Source: Chitinophaga flava (lineage in GTDB: Bacteria; Bacteroidota; Bacteroidia; Chitinophagales; Chitinophagaceae). Taken from it: 64,000 bases of DNA. The notes below the pieces were generated by a model. It saw only the letters and a list, made by a program, of their open reading frames with translations. It was not told where the DNA came from and searched no databases. Position numbers and translations under genes: made by a program. Location of the stretch: NCBI RefSeq assembly GCF_003308995.1, contig NZ_QFFJ01000001.1:558001-622000 (forward strand). Direction: 5' to 3'. This document shows, piece by piece, positions 25,901-34,755 of this stretch (positions are counted from its first letter, which is position 1; each line of letters opens with the position of its first letter).

Positions 25901-26216
25901 CATAGATCGTTCTGCTTACACGAAAACTAGGGTTCAAGACCCAACCCAAACCAACCTCTCCACTATTCTGCTGGAATTTGATTCCAGAAGCGTGATAACT
26001 CAAGCTAATAGGAATTTTCATTCCTTTTAATTCAATAGTATAAAGTGGGATGGAAATTTCCGGCAAACCATTATACATCGAAACATTGTAATTAATATAT
26101 TTTTCAACCTCTTGGGTCAGAGGCGAAGGAGGGATCAATTGAGGAACTGCATTCTGACTATAACTCTGGATAAACAAACAAATAACAAGGGTTATCCATA
26201 AAGAGAAAAATTTCAT
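22941..26216 (-). CDS. RHS/SpvB-related secreted partner protein
   Basis: The protein has 1091 residues with a signal peptide (MKFFSLWITLVICLFIQSYS). Residues about 45-100 (YNVSMYNGLPEISIPLYTIE, IPISLSYHASGIKF, GEVGLGWVLNP) are of the SpvB/TcdB N-terminal type seen in shell proteins of RHS and Tc toxins. A carbohydrate-binding-like region lies near residues 940-1050, and YD-type repeats close the chain (ITIYEYDTYGRLKIIRDMDG). It starts the transcription unit 38 bases before the main RHS protein, an order common in Bacteroidota. I infer that it helps build the RHS cage or its export form. It has no toxin end itself. Confidence 0.75.
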   Translation of the reverse strand: MKFFSLWITLVICLFIQSYSQNAVPQLIPPSPLTQEVEKYINYNVSMYNGLPEISIPLYTIELKGMKIPISLSYHASGIKFQQNSGEVGLGWVLNPSFRVSRTIYGQPDDWYEMPGYVLDSMNYYDLLNEENKVRAPKRDQYLSRFVDKDFTGIPTPANGLNRIDGEYDYFNYSLPTESGAFIIPDRKNKIIKPMELTNTMFNYESGTSQSGILNGFKKFDITDDQGNIYLFGERVAADTNVFESSSKHNGLLANAWAMTKMVTALGDELNFKYIGVDVGMYTGSSLALFEAPFCAAGRVLSGSSRSYATFKHYRSFLIQEIKSNYESVKMTHKDGMTLSKLEIFADDNSLIKAVDFYYSFNGVHNFLDSIKIADSKRSTVEVYKFDYYEKQVYPGDIYIADQWGYYITSVNGLNEFHKEFKSDDIDVVDEPGADRYPTKQTAGYLSGDFSDRTTYNGTRDIFSLKSITYPTGGRVSYRYESNLYQDGFRQRKAGGGLRIQRIESEDLINNSTLVRDYVYGEGESGYGQAILDLDKNYFVNEEVDFMQDPIWLQPDYPRRVLNYSKSIVGDVSATANLSSFVVYPEVAEYEYYSLGKNGKTVYKYELDTFYRAGSFDFPVLKVDECLKRMQYGTDYPKYTNYYKFWNKPLLSEKSSYVWYKDQYGQDQYRRIKVDSFSYRSIFSNIYKGLKVIPFANNGTYHPLKNDLHYYYLLSFFKKGEYIITTGKRYLTQKKETEFDENNRSLSKLTTYEYNDNYRVKSVKTDNGLDIDLEEYTYPTDLSGLNPNNEINRPLLLLKSKNILTPVVEQRKYRLDKSGSNKRLLSAVYTTYKPFQPVPDKILRTEEAGRITDFVPLGATNNILTADSRYKPVILFESYDEKGNVKEVRKENDYPVSYIWDYKSKYPIARVYNAKSVDVAFTSFEADGGGGWGFPGSGQTEASSPTGKKCYELGAGAGMLMYMTKVGLTPSTSYIVSYWSRNGKYTVSGEVSHKEGRTLNGWTYHEHKIQNVNQTDIGGNGLIDEVRLYPEGAQMTTFTYQPLVGMTSECDLSSKITIYEYDTYGRLKIIRDMDGKILKQNDYQYQKPVNQ

Positions 26217-26575
26217 AATATAGGCTATATTTTACTTTATTACGTGCTAAATTTGGCAATAGGATTCGGGCTATTTCTTTTTGCAAGATAGGATTTGTAT
26301 CTCAGAAAATATATTTCTGACACATAAATACCACCTTTACACAAAAAAGGATTCATCAAAAAGTGAATTAAGCTCATGAGAACTGCTTACCGATATTTCA
26401 AAGGGATATGCCAGGAATTCTCCATTATCACACAGGTTTGCATCAGTATACAGTGTCCATCCATAACGAATCGTTTATACTTTAGTGTTAGCTGATATGA
26501 TATCAATCGAAGGCGATATTCTTTCCTTTTGTACTGCCAAAGATTATCGCGGCAATTCTGTTTCCTTTATTCACA
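26217..26575. other. Gene-free gap upstream of RHS operon
   Basis: About 360 AT-rich bases lie between the RHS operon start and the sialidase stop. It should carry the RHS promoter. I saw no clear consensus, no hairpin of note and no short gene. Confidence 0.4.
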
Positions 26576-27739
26576 TCAACATTTTACAACGGTGAATACA
26601 ATTTCACGATAGTCATTCCGTTCAAACAGCACGCCTATACGCTGTTTATCAATTCTTACGATATCAGAATACGCGGCATAATCTCTTTTATTGTTGTCGC
26701 TGGCGGCGATCAGATAGGACTTAGGCCAGGAACGGCCTCCATCGTTACTAATCCGCAAAGTAAGGTGGTTTCTTTGCAGGGTATCAGCTGCATTACAGAA
26801 AGCCAGCACAGTCCTCTTTTTCTTAAACCCGATCTCCAGCAAACTACCTTCACATACAGGGTCTGGTAGCTGCGGGTCGAACGCGTATTGGTCCCAGGTA
26901 GCGCCACCATCTTTACTGGTAGCCACCATACGGGCTTTTACATTACCCTGCTGGTTACGGGCGTTCAGCATCAGCCGGCCGTTATCTAAAACCGCAGCGG
27001 TAGCTTCATTGCCACCCGGCATGGGCATGGTGGCTGCCAGATGAAACGTTTTACCATGATCATCGGTATAATAACCGTGTGCAAAATAGTCTTTAAAATG
27101 TGGCTGTGGATTTCCTTCGGAATGGTTGGCAGCCACGTATATCCTGCCATGGTATTGACCATTACGGAACTGCGTAGCGTGGCCGGGTGTATTGGCATAA
27201 CTTCTCCAGTCTTCTTTAAAGTTATAGGCCGGATTGATCTGCGGCTGAAGTGGGCGATGTACCTGAGTGGTGATGTTTACGGGCTCCGACCAGGTAACAC
27301 CACCATCTGCGGATGTTTTATACCATACTTCCCGCAGCCCTTTTCCTTTGCGGATTTCGCCTTCATGGTTGTTACCGGTATTATAAAAGAGGAAAATCCG
27401 TCCCTGCAGATAAGACATATCCGTAACATCTACTACCGGCGCCGGATTGCCGGCCTGCAAGGAATCATTGTCCACTACTGTTTGCAGCGGCCCCCAGGTA
27501 GCACCATTGTCATTGCTGCGTTTCATGACAATATTGATATCTCCGAAGTCGCCGCTGTTATTCACCCGTCCTTCCGCGAAGGCCAGCAGCGGCCCGTTGG
27601 GCAAACGGATAATCGCCGGTATACGAAAACTTTTGTATCCTTCGGTACCGGAGGTAAACACCGGTACTGCTTTCATCTGCGCGAACAACAGATTGGTGCA
27701 TAATAGCAGACCTGTCAGTAGTTTCAGTTTATTCATCAT
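26576..27739 (-). CDS. Exo-alpha-sialidase (GH33)
   Basis: The protein has 387 residues from the paired ATGs at 27739/27736, where a signal peptide begins (MNKLKLLTGLLLCTNLLFAQ). An in-frame extension up to 27853 has no secretory or conserved content. The sialidase marks are present: FRIP (YKSFRIPAI), Asp boxes SNDNGATW, SADGGVTW, SKDGGATW and SNDGGRSW, the GNEAT-type Glu (PGGNEATAA) and a C-terminal Tyr region (KRDYAAYSDIV). It removes terminal sialic acid from glycans in the periplasm or outside. It belongs functionally with the fucosidase and galactosidase at 29.6-33.1 kb, though two unrelated plus-strand genes lie between. Confidence 0.9.
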   Translation of the reverse strand: MMNKLKLLTGLLLCTNLLFAQMKAVPVFTSGTEGYKSFRIPAIIRLPNGPLLAFAEGRVNNSGDFGDINIVMKRSNDNGATWGPLQTVVDNDSLQAGNPAPVVDVTDMSYLQGRIFLFYNTGNNHEGEIRKGKGLREVWYKTSADGGVTWSEPVNITTQVHRPLQPQINPAYNFKEDWRSYANTPGHATQFRNGQYHGRIYVAANHSEGNPQPHFKDYFAHGYYTDDHGKTFHLAATMPMPGGNEATAAVLDNGRLMLNARNQQGNVKARMVATSKDGGATWDQYAFDPQLPDPVCEGSLLEIGFKKKRTVLAFCNAADTLQRNHLTLRISNDGGRSWPKSYLIAASDNNKRDYAAYSDIVRIDKQRIGVLFERNDYREIVFTVVKC

Positions 27740-27975
27740 GTAATTTTTATCAGGAGGTTTCTCCCGCTGCCACAGGCTTTGGCATAGGCAGCCAGTGCAA
27801 TAACGGCAAAAGTTTCCTAAAAGCGTATCTTCTTTTACAAATGGTTTTTCCATCCCACTGAAAGTGGATAAACATACTCCTCCTGAAAATTAAGTCGCAT
27901 TGTTACCCTCAAATTGTCGTACTAACCCCTCCCCCAAGGAGTGGTAATACAATAGCTTTGCTGAAAAGGAATACC

Positions 27976-28380
27976 ATGTCACAGATCAATGTATACCTCA
28001 ATTTTGATGGCAAATGCGCGGAAGCTATGAAGTTCTACCAGCACTGCCTCGGAGGAGAACTTTTTCTGCAAACAATAAAAGCGTCTCCCATGGCCGATCA
28101 GTGGCCTGCACACAAACAAGACTACATAGTGCATTCCAGTCTTACCAATGGGCCATTATTACTACTGGCTTCCGACATGGGCGCTAATCCTGCAGGAATG
28201 ACCAACAGCGTGAGCATCAGCCTTACCTGCAACACTCCGGAAGAACTGGCAACTGCTTTCGAAGAACTGTCAGCCGGTGGTGAACAACTCCAGCCTGTAC
28301 ATGATTTCTTCGGCGGAAAAATTGGCGTCCTCAGGGATAAATATGGTTTCAACTGGTTATTATATTATAACAACCAGTGA
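27976..28380 (+). CDS. VOC-family protein (PhnB/glyoxalase-like)
   Basis: The protein has 134 residues from ATG at 27976 (MSQINVYLNFDGKC); a TTG further up is less likely. The sequence follows the PhnB-like VOC pattern: AMKFYQHCLGGELFLQTIKASPMAD, then HSSLTNGPLLLLASDMG, SLTCNTPEEL and a closing KYGFNWLLYY. VOC proteins form paired beta-alpha-beta units and may bind metal or small molecules. The substrate cannot be told. It is a lone plus-strand gene amid minus-strand glycan genes. Confidence 0.85.
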   Translation: MSQINVYLNFDGKCAEAMKFYQHCLGGELFLQTIKASPMADQWPAHKQDYIVHSSLTNGPLLLLASDMGANPAGMTNSVSISLTCNTPEELATAFEELSAGGEQLQPVHDFFGGKIGVLRDKYGFNWLLYYNNQ

Positions 28381-28487
28381 TACACTGCAAGAATTACATA
28401 GATTTGAACAATATGTCAGGAAGAAGAAAAAAAGTTTGCCAAAAAGGCACAAAATGAATCTGGATGCATATTTGAGCGATTTCCGGT

Positions 28488-29480
28488 ATGGAAAACGCAC
28501 TAACATTTCTGACGAGCCATCCTGTAAACGATGCCGGTTTACTGGACGCATATTCTAAAACGGTTACCGGTGTAGTAGGCACGGTCGCCGAATCAGTTGT
28601 GCACATTGAAGTACAACGCAAAGTCAATGACAAGCGGAATCCCGAAAGAAAAACGCAGACAGGCGCCGGATCGGGCTTCATCATTTCTTCCGACGGCTTT
28701 ATCATTACCAATAATCACGTGATAGAACAGGCGGAAAGCATCCGTGTTTCTTTTGTTGACGGCAGAAAAGTCAACGCAGAAATAAAAGGTACCGATCCCT
28801 CTACTGATATCGCCGTTCTCAAGATTGATGAAACCGGCCTCAAAGCTTTATCATTCGCCGACTCCGCAGCATTGCAGGTAGGACAGATCGCTATTGCCAT
28901 CGGTAATCCCATGGGCCTGCAATATACCGTTACCGCCGGTGTGGTGAGTGCGTTAGGCCGCACACTCCGCGCCAGCAACGGCAGGCTCATCGACAACGTG
29001 ATACAAACAGATGCCGCACTCAACCCAGGCAACAGCGGCGGACCACTGGTTAACTCCCTCGGTCAGATCATTGGCGTCAACACCGCCATGATACCAGCCG
29101 CACAGGGACTCTGTTTCGCCATCTCATCCAACCTCGCCGCCCAGATCGCCGGCCAGCTCATCCTTCACGGCAAAGTAAAACGGGCACAACTCGGCATTGC
29201 CGCCCAACCCGTTAAACTCACCAACCGGATGATAGCAGCCAACAAACTCACCATCCAAACAGGCGTCTACGTTTTTGAAACCATCCCCGACGGCAACTAC
29301 GATAACAGCCAGCTCCATATCGGAGACATCATCATCGCATTCGACAACATACCCGTTGCCACCGTAGATGATATGCACCTGCTGCTTACCGAAAAACAAA
29401 TCGGCCGGAAAGTATTGGTAGATGTACTCAGAGGCGGGCATAGCGTGACTATCACCGTCACCCCCGGTAACGGTGATTAA
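28488..29480 (+). CDS. HtrA/Deg-type serine protease with PDZ domain
   Basis: The protein has 330 residues. The trypsin-like domain has the full triad: His77 (TNNHVIE), Asp107 (STDIAVL) and Ser183 (GNSGGPL). A single PDZ domain follows (about 235-325; GDIIIAFDNIPVATVDDMHLLL). Unlike most Deg proteases it has no visible signal peptide (MENALTFLTSHPVNDAG), which points to a cytoplasmic enzyme or a wrong start; no better upstream start is apparent. Expected role: protein quality control or processing. The stop lies inside a long palindrome that separates it from the convergent fucosidase gene. Confidence 0.9.
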   Translation: MENALTFLTSHPVNDAGLLDAYSKTVTGVVGTVAESVVHIEVQRKVNDKRNPERKTQTGAGSGFIISSDGFIITNNHVIEQAESIRVSFVDGRKVNAEIKGTDPSTDIAVLKIDETGLKALSFADSAALQVGQIAIAIGNPMGLQYTVTAGVVSALGRTLRASNGRLIDNVIQTDAALNPGNSGGPLVNSLGQIIGVNTAMIPAAQGLCFAISSNLAAQIAGQLILHGKVKRAQLGIAAQPVKLTNRMIAANKLTIQTGVYVFETIPDGNYDNSQLHIGDIIIAFDNIPVATVDDMHLLLTEKQIGRKVLVDVLRGGHSVTITVTPGNGD

Positions 29481-29589
29481 TACTGATTAAAACTGATGCG
29501 CCTGATGTAGTTCGTTAGTAATATAAATTCCAAAACAAACTACATCAGGCGCATCAGTTTTTATCAGCCTTAATCAGTATTTATCACCG
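29471..29589. repeat. Nested palindrome between convergent genes
   Basis: The inner arms at 29491-29512 and 29538-29559 match over 22 bases without error (AACTGATGCGCCTGATGTAG core). The outer arms at 29471-29489 and 29571-29589 match in 18 of 19. Nearly the whole gap between the protease and the fucosidase is one hairpin, and it includes the protease stop codon. A two-way terminator is the simplest role. Confidence 0.9.
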
Positions 29590-31029
29590 TTATGTCTTTG
29601 CTTTCTCGAAATTTCCTTTCTCTTTATTCTCACCACTGGTAGTTTTCAGCAAAATCACCACTGGCGTATCTGATTGTTTGCCGGAAAGATGAATAAAATA
29701 TTCATTCCTGCCAATCAATTCAGGTGTCAGGGTTTGCTGCTGCAACGACACGCTCACCAATGATGTATGTGCAGGCATTTTTACCCGCAGACTACCGGAA
29801 ACGGGTATATTAAATACCACCATGTATACACTATCAGTACCCGCTTTACGGATATAATAACCCCAATCCTGTTTTTCAAAACCGGCATAGGTACCATTGT
29901 AAACTGCCTCTCCGTTTATCTTCATCCACTGACCAATCTGTGTCATCAGCTGCTGCTCTTCAGTACGGAAAGTACCATCAGCCTTAGGCCCGAAGTTGAG
30001 CACAAAGTTACCGTTGAGGGATACACTTTTCACCAGCATCTCCAGTAACTCATTCGCCGTTTTGATATGCCCGGCCCATTGGGCATTGTATCCCCACTGG
30101 TTTTCAGGAACGGTCATCACCGCCTCCCAGTCGTTACCATGCACGTCTTCAATTTTCTCCGGCAGCTTGCGCTCCCAGCCCTGTTCATAATCCCCCATCA
30201 GGCGACCGTTGGAATCAAAATGACGGGCACCTTTTTCATCTGCCCGTAAACGGCTCCCCATCACTAAACCAGGATGTATGGACTGCAGATACTGCTCCAG
30301 TTCATCTGTAAAGGCACCGTCTCTTTTCCAGGAATCATCCCAGGTACCATCAAACCAGAAACCTTTTACAGTAGGATAACGTTGCAACAGTTCAGCCAAC
30401 TGATTCTTTACAAATACCTGAAAACGTTTGTTGGCGGCAGAATCCGCGGCTGTTTTCAAAGAAGCCCGGTAATCAGGATGGCTCCAGTCAATGATAGAAA
30501 AATAGAGATATACATCGATACCCGCTTTGTTGTAAGCAGCCACCATCGGCCCCAGTAAATCCTTTTTATAAGGGGAAGCAGCGATGGTGTATTTGGAATA
30601 TTTGCTGGGCCATAAACAGAAACCATCATGGTGTTTGGTGGTGATGATCATGTATTTAGCCCCCATCTCCTTCGCCTGGGAAGCCCATTGCTGCGCATCG
30701 AAGTTTACCGGATTGAACTGACGATACAGATTATCATATTCTTCATGTGGCAGCTCTTTCCAGGAACGGATCCATTCGGCCGCACCATTGTAGGTTTTGC
30801 CCTTCCATTCGCCGCCGGGGATAGCATACACACCCCAGTGTATAAACTGTCCGAAGCGGAGCGAGCGCCAACGGGCCATGTCAGCATCTGTTCTTACCCC
30901 TATACGGTGAGCTCCATGTTGCAGCGCTATTGTATCCTTTGCGGGCACCGTTGTTTGTGCATGTGCTGCCGGCTGTATACACAAACAGCTACAGGCTATA
31001 GCAAGTATATGTGAGATCATTTTTTTCAT
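29590..31029 (-). CDS. Alpha-L-fucosidase (GH29)
   Basis: The protein has 479 residues with a signal peptide (cleavage near AHAQ, about 25). GH29 marks: RFGQFIHWGVYAIPGGEW, MIITTKHHDGFCLWPSKYSKY and the nucleophile Asp227 in GFWFDGTW. A beta-sandwich tail follows. It cuts alpha-linked fucose from glycans in the periplasm. It is the last gene of a four-gene minus-strand set (SusC, SusD, GH2, GH29), starting 14 bases after the GH2 gene ends, so it should share that set's FecR/sigma control. Confidence 0.95.
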   Translation of the reverse strand: MKKMISHILAIACSCLCIQPAAHAQTTVPAKDTIALQHGAHRIGVRTDADMARWRSLRFGQFIHWGVYAIPGGEWKGKTYNGAAEWIRSWKELPHEEYDNLYRQFNPVNFDAQQWASQAKEMGAKYMIITTKHHDGFCLWPSKYSKYTIAASPYKKDLLGPMVAAYNKAGIDVYLYFSIIDWSHPDYRASLKTAADSAANKRFQVFVKNQLAELLQRYPTVKGFWFDGTWDDSWKRDGAFTDELEQYLQSIHPGLVMGSRLRADEKGARHFDSNGRLMGDYEQGWERKLPEKIEDVHGNDWEAVMTVPENQWGYNAQWAGHIKTANELLEMLVKSVSLNGNFVLNFGPKADGTFRTEEQQLMTQIGQWMKINGEAVYNGTYAGFEKQDWGYYIRKAGTDSVYMVVFNIPVSGSLRVKMPAHTSLVSVSLQQQTLTPELIGRNEYFIHLSGKQSDTPVVILLKTTSGENKEKGNFEKAKT

Positions 31030-31043
31030 GATATCATTATGTT

Positions 31044-33104
31044 TTATTCCGATGCCTGTAATTGCCAGGTTATCGTATCCGTGAACACTTTACCATTTCG
31101 TATACCCGTAGCAGTGATAGTATTATTGCCGGGTTTCAGGACGATAGGATCAAACAGGAAATCCTTGTTATTAGCGCCCGCGCTGGCTGTCATCGGAGCG
31201 CCACCGTTCACGCTAAGGGTGACTTTCTCCAGGTTACTGAATACCTCCACTTTTACATTCGCCTGCTTACGGATATTGTTACGACGTTCGGCGATATAAA
31301 TCATCGGTTCCGGGTTCCAATTGGCTTTGTACCAGAAAAACGCGTCCTTCTTTTGTTTACGGTCGTAAGTGATCAACCCTTTGAGATTACGGGCATTCAC
31401 GCCTCCCCTATTCCACATGGGCACTGCAAATTCAAACGTATTCCAGAGATAGGAAGCTGCGATATACGGATGTTTTTCTATGATAGCCCATTGTTTAACA
31501 TGCGTCGCCGTCTGATAGGTTTCCGGGAAAAACTGTCCGTTTACCGGATTAAAGTTGGTAGACAGCGTATCTGTATGCTGGTTAATGTTGCCATCTGCGC
31601 CGTATTCGGTGAGCATCAGTTTATAGTCCGGATATTTTTGTTCCAGGCCTTTCACCCAGCCTTCGAGGTCTTCGATTTTCCCTTCGTACCAGCCGTAGTA
31701 GCGGTTCATACCTTGTATATCTGCAGCCAGATTAGCGGGGCGGTCCATCTCTCCATAACCGGTAACAGCGGTGGTATAGCGGTCAGGGTCTTCTGTTTTG
31801 GCCACATCATTCAGTTGACGGGTGAGCACTGCCACATGTTCGTCCGGTGTTTTGGAATATACTTCATTGTGCAGTCCCCACACGTAGATAGCAGGATGGT
31901 TAAAGTTCTGGCGGATCAGTTCTGTCATCTGCTGTTTGGCGTTATCTCCTTCTTTGCCGGATGCGTTGTTAACGAAAGGAATTTCTGCCCATATCACAAA
32001 GCCCATACTGTCGCACTGGGAGTACAGATATTCGGCCTGCTGATAATGCGCAAAGCGGATGGTGGTAGCACCTATTTCCCGGATCATGTCCAGATCGGCT
32101 TTGTGTTGTGCGTTGGTCAGCGCATTGCCACAGTCCTGCCATTCCTGGTGGCGGGTGACACCATGCATGATATAGGGTTTGCCATTCAGGAAAAATCCTT
32201 TGCCTGGCACTACTTCAAAGCGGCGGATACCCAGCGGTTGTGTTACAGCATCCAGTGCTTTACCATCAGCCACCACGGAGGTAGTCAATGAGTAGAGATA
32301 GGGATCTTTGAGACCATTCCACAAATGCGGATTACCTACCACCAGATCCTGATGAATGATATTGATGCCCTGTGGACTGACATTCACCTTTTTGCTGTTG
32401 ATGGCCACCTGTTTGCCCTGACGGTCTTTGATGATGGTTTGTATCACTACGTCTTTGTGATGCAGCTGTTTGTTCTCGATTTTGGCTGTAACACTGATCG
32501 CTGCTTTTTTATCACTGATCTCTCCCTGGCGGATATAAATGCCGGGAGAAGCATAATCTGTAGTGGTGATATTGATATCATTGGTAACCAGCAGGCTTAC
32601 CGGCCGGTAAATCCCACCGAAGATGCCGAATAGAAAATGATTGATAGGCAATACATCTTCCCTTGCGGTATTATTGGCTTTCACCACAATGGTATTTTCA
32701 GCACCATACTTCACAGAATGTGTGATCTCAAAACAGAAAGCGGAATAAGAGCCTTTATGTTCACCAATCAAACGATTGTTGACATACAGACCCGCAACAG
32801 ATCCCACTCCTTCAAAACGCAGGAACAACCTTTTGCCCTTCAACGAGGAATCTACCGTAAACACTTTACGGTAGCAGGCTTCCCCTGCATAGAAGTTTTT
32901 ACCTTCCTGCATATCCTTGTTATTCCAGGTATGCGGCACCGTTACATTTACCCAGCCGGTGTCGGGCTGGTTTTTATCGGTGGTCAGCGCTCCTTTTCTG
33001 AAAGACCAGTTGTCATTAAAAGGGACCACTTTTCTGCTTTCCTGTGCGTATCCCTGTAAAAACAGGAATGCGCACAGGATGCTTGCTGCTGAAAATTTCT
33101 TCAT
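31044..33104 (-). CDS. GH2 beta-galactosidase-like glycosidase
   Basis: The protein has 686 residues with a signal peptide (MKKFSAASILCAFLFLQGYAQ). Domain order: jelly-roll (DNWSFRKG, VPHTWN), Ig-like, then a TIM barrel with the acid/base Glu in YVWGLHNEVYS (near residue 411) and the nucleophile Glu in LMLTEYGADG (near 500), and a C-terminal DUF4982-like beta domain. The family removes beta-galactosyl, glucuronyl or mannosyl ends; galactosidase is favoured by the neighbouring fucosidase and sialidase but is not proven. It lies between SusD and the fucosidase. Confidence 0.9.
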   Translation of the reverse strand: MKKFSAASILCAFLFLQGYAQESRKVVPFNDNWSFRKGALTTDKNQPDTGWVNVTVPHTWNNKDMQEGKNFYAGEACYRKVFTVDSSLKGKRLFLRFEGVGSVAGLYVNNRLIGEHKGSYSAFCFEITHSVKYGAENTIVVKANNTAREDVLPINHFLFGIFGGIYRPVSLLVTNDINITTTDYASPGIYIRQGEISDKKAAISVTAKIENKQLHHKDVVIQTIIKDRQGKQVAINSKKVNVSPQGINIIHQDLVVGNPHLWNGLKDPYLYSLTTSVVADGKALDAVTQPLGIRRFEVVPGKGFFLNGKPYIMHGVTRHQEWQDCGNALTNAQHKADLDMIREIGATTIRFAHYQQAEYLYSQCDSMGFVIWAEIPFVNNASGKEGDNAKQQMTELIRQNFNHPAIYVWGLHNEVYSKTPDEHVAVLTRQLNDVAKTEDPDRYTTAVTGYGEMDRPANLAADIQGMNRYYGWYEGKIEDLEGWVKGLEQKYPDYKLMLTEYGADGNINQHTDTLSTNFNPVNGQFFPETYQTATHVKQWAIIEKHPYIAASYLWNTFEFAVPMWNRGGVNARNLKGLITYDRKQKKDAFFWYKANWNPEPMIYIAERRNNIRKQANVKVEVFSNLEKVTLSVNGGAPMTASAGANNKDFLFDPIVLKPGNNTITATGIRNGKVFTDTITWQLQASE

Positions 33105-33150
33105 GATGAAAATAGAATCAGTCTGAAAAATTTAAATGTCAAATAAACAA

Positions 33151-34737
33151 TTATTTCTGATATCCATCATTCTGCGATAACACCGCATCTTTATTCACAT
33201 CGATTTCGGACTGCGGAATCGGCAGGTGAATGTTAAAGTCGCTGATGGTAGGTGCTACCTTAGGATTGTATTTGCGTACGCGGTCTACCAGTTTTTTGGT
33301 GCGGATGAGGGTTAGTCTTCTCAGTTCTTCCGCCGTGAGTTCTCTGGCTCTTTCATCCAGGATGTAATCCATGGTTACTTCGGCAGGTTGCACTGGTGTA
33401 GCGTTTGCACGGGCACGGATCATATTGATGCTGGCAGCAGCATCCGCCGGACGGCCCTGTAGCAGCTGCGCTTCAGCGAGGAGCAGATACGTTTCGCCGA
33501 GGCGCATCTGAATCCTGTCTTTATAAGACTGCGCACCCTGAATATCCTGTGGCTGGAACTCATACCATTTGGTAGTATGTGCGTAGATGTTCTGAATGGT
33601 ATCGAATCCGCTTACTATCACCTGCTGGCCATATTTAGCAGATGCGGGGTCGTTGTAGTAATAGGTACGACGGATGTTGTAGGGAGAATTACGCATATCG
33701 TTTTTCTCGTACAGTTCATAAGTCCACCAGTTGGTAGGTCTGATCCTGCCGATACCGCGGCCACCGAGGGAGTCACATACCTTCATACCGGACACGTTTA
33801 CATAAAAAGGTCCCCATTCCCGTCTGCGCTGATCAAATTCAGTACTGCCACCACCGGGGATGTTATACTGCTGCTCTATCACCCAGATCGCTTCCTTATT
33901 ACCCTGGCTGCGGCGCATATTGCCGTAGGTGAACATATCCGCGAACGGATCACCAGGCAGGGATGCTTTTACACCATAGCGGGCGGTAGTAAGGCTGAAA
34001 AATTTACCATCGATTACTCTTTTGGCTGCAGCTTCTGCATCTGCCGGCTTATTGGCGCGCAGCAGCGCTTCTGCGAGCAACTGGGAAGCAGCAAATTTAT
34101 TAATACGACCCTGTTTCTTTACGTTCGCGGGATCAGGCAGATTGGCTTCCGCAAAGGTGAGATCGTCGATGATCAGCTGGATTACTTCTGCTTCAGTGGC
34201 ACGTACATAATCTGTGCGGGGCACCGTCACTGGTGCTTTTATCAGGGGCACGCCACCATAGAGGATAGACAGCTGATTATAGGCATAAGCTCTGAAAAAG
34301 CTGGCTTCCGCCTTATAAAAAGCGCGCTGCTGCGGCGTGAGGATGGCTTTAGGATTGTCAACGCCGGCAATGATGTTATTGGCAGCGTTGATCACTTTAT
34401 AGTTCCATGTCCAGATGGTAGAAACAGAACCGGTCTGGGAGTTGAGGTTGCGGTAGTCTTCATAAGGCGCCTGTGTGGTATTCGGCTGCCCTGTGATAGC
34501 CATATCTGTGCCTACATAAAAGGTAGCCAGCAATCCCTGAATATTGCCGTAATCATTGCGCATGATGCTTAGCATTCCGGTACTGGCGGCTTCAAACCCC
34601 AGTTCGTCTACCAGTGTATTGTCTGGTGCGTAGCTCGATTTCAGCTCTTCATCCAGAAAATGTTTGCTGCAGGAAGTGGTGCCGGTGGCTACCATTCCAG
34701 CCAGCAGCATGCCGTATATATAAGATGATTTTTTCAT
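33151..34737 (-). CDS. SusD/RagB glycan-binding lipoprotein 1
   Basis: The protein has 528 residues with a lipoprotein signal (TGTTSC, Cys23). It has the SusD layout of TPR-like helices (FYKAEASFFRAYAYNQLSILYGGVPLI) and a C-terminal RagB part (ETYLLLAEAQLLQGRPADAAASINMIRARANATPV, then LDERARELTAEELRRLTLIR). SusD proteins lie on the cell surface over the SusC barrel and capture oligosaccharides. It is paired with the SusC gene 18 bases upstream. Confidence 0.95.
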   Translation of the reverse strand: MKKSSYIYGMLLAGMVATGTTSCSKHFLDEELKSSYAPDNTLVDELGFEAASTGMLSIMRNDYGNIQGLLATFYVGTDMAITGQPNTTQAPYEDYRNLNSQTGSVSTIWTWNYKVINAANNIIAGVDNPKAILTPQQRAFYKAEASFFRAYAYNQLSILYGGVPLIKAPVTVPRTDYVRATEAEVIQLIIDDLTFAEANLPDPANVKKQGRINKFAASQLLAEALLRANKPADAEAAAKRVIDGKFFSLTTARYGVKASLPGDPFADMFTYGNMRRSQGNKEAIWVIEQQYNIPGGGSTEFDQRRREWGPFYVNVSGMKVCDSLGGRGIGRIRPTNWWTYELYEKNDMRNSPYNIRRTYYYNDPASAKYGQQVIVSGFDTIQNIYAHTTKWYEFQPQDIQGAQSYKDRIQMRLGETYLLLAEAQLLQGRPADAAASINMIRARANATPVQPAEVTMDYILDERARELTAEELRRLTLIRTKKLVDRVRKYNPKVAPTISDFNIHLPIPQSEIDVNKDAVLSQNDGYQK

Positions 34738-34755
34738 TACAAAAGCATTTAAAAG

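Noticed and set aside
18502..26216. Type VI secretion effector
   Set aside because: No VgrG, PAAR or Hcp gene or domain is present nearby, and the RHS proteins have Sec signal peptides instead.
27740..27853. N-terminal extension of the sialidase
   Set aside because: It would place 38 Cys-rich, non-conserved residues in front of a good signal peptide; the Met pair at 27734-27739 is the better start.
31062..32291. Plus-strand frame of 409 codons
   Set aside because: Antisense shadow of the GH2 gene, which has catalytic motifs and a signal peptide. The antisense product has no family signature.
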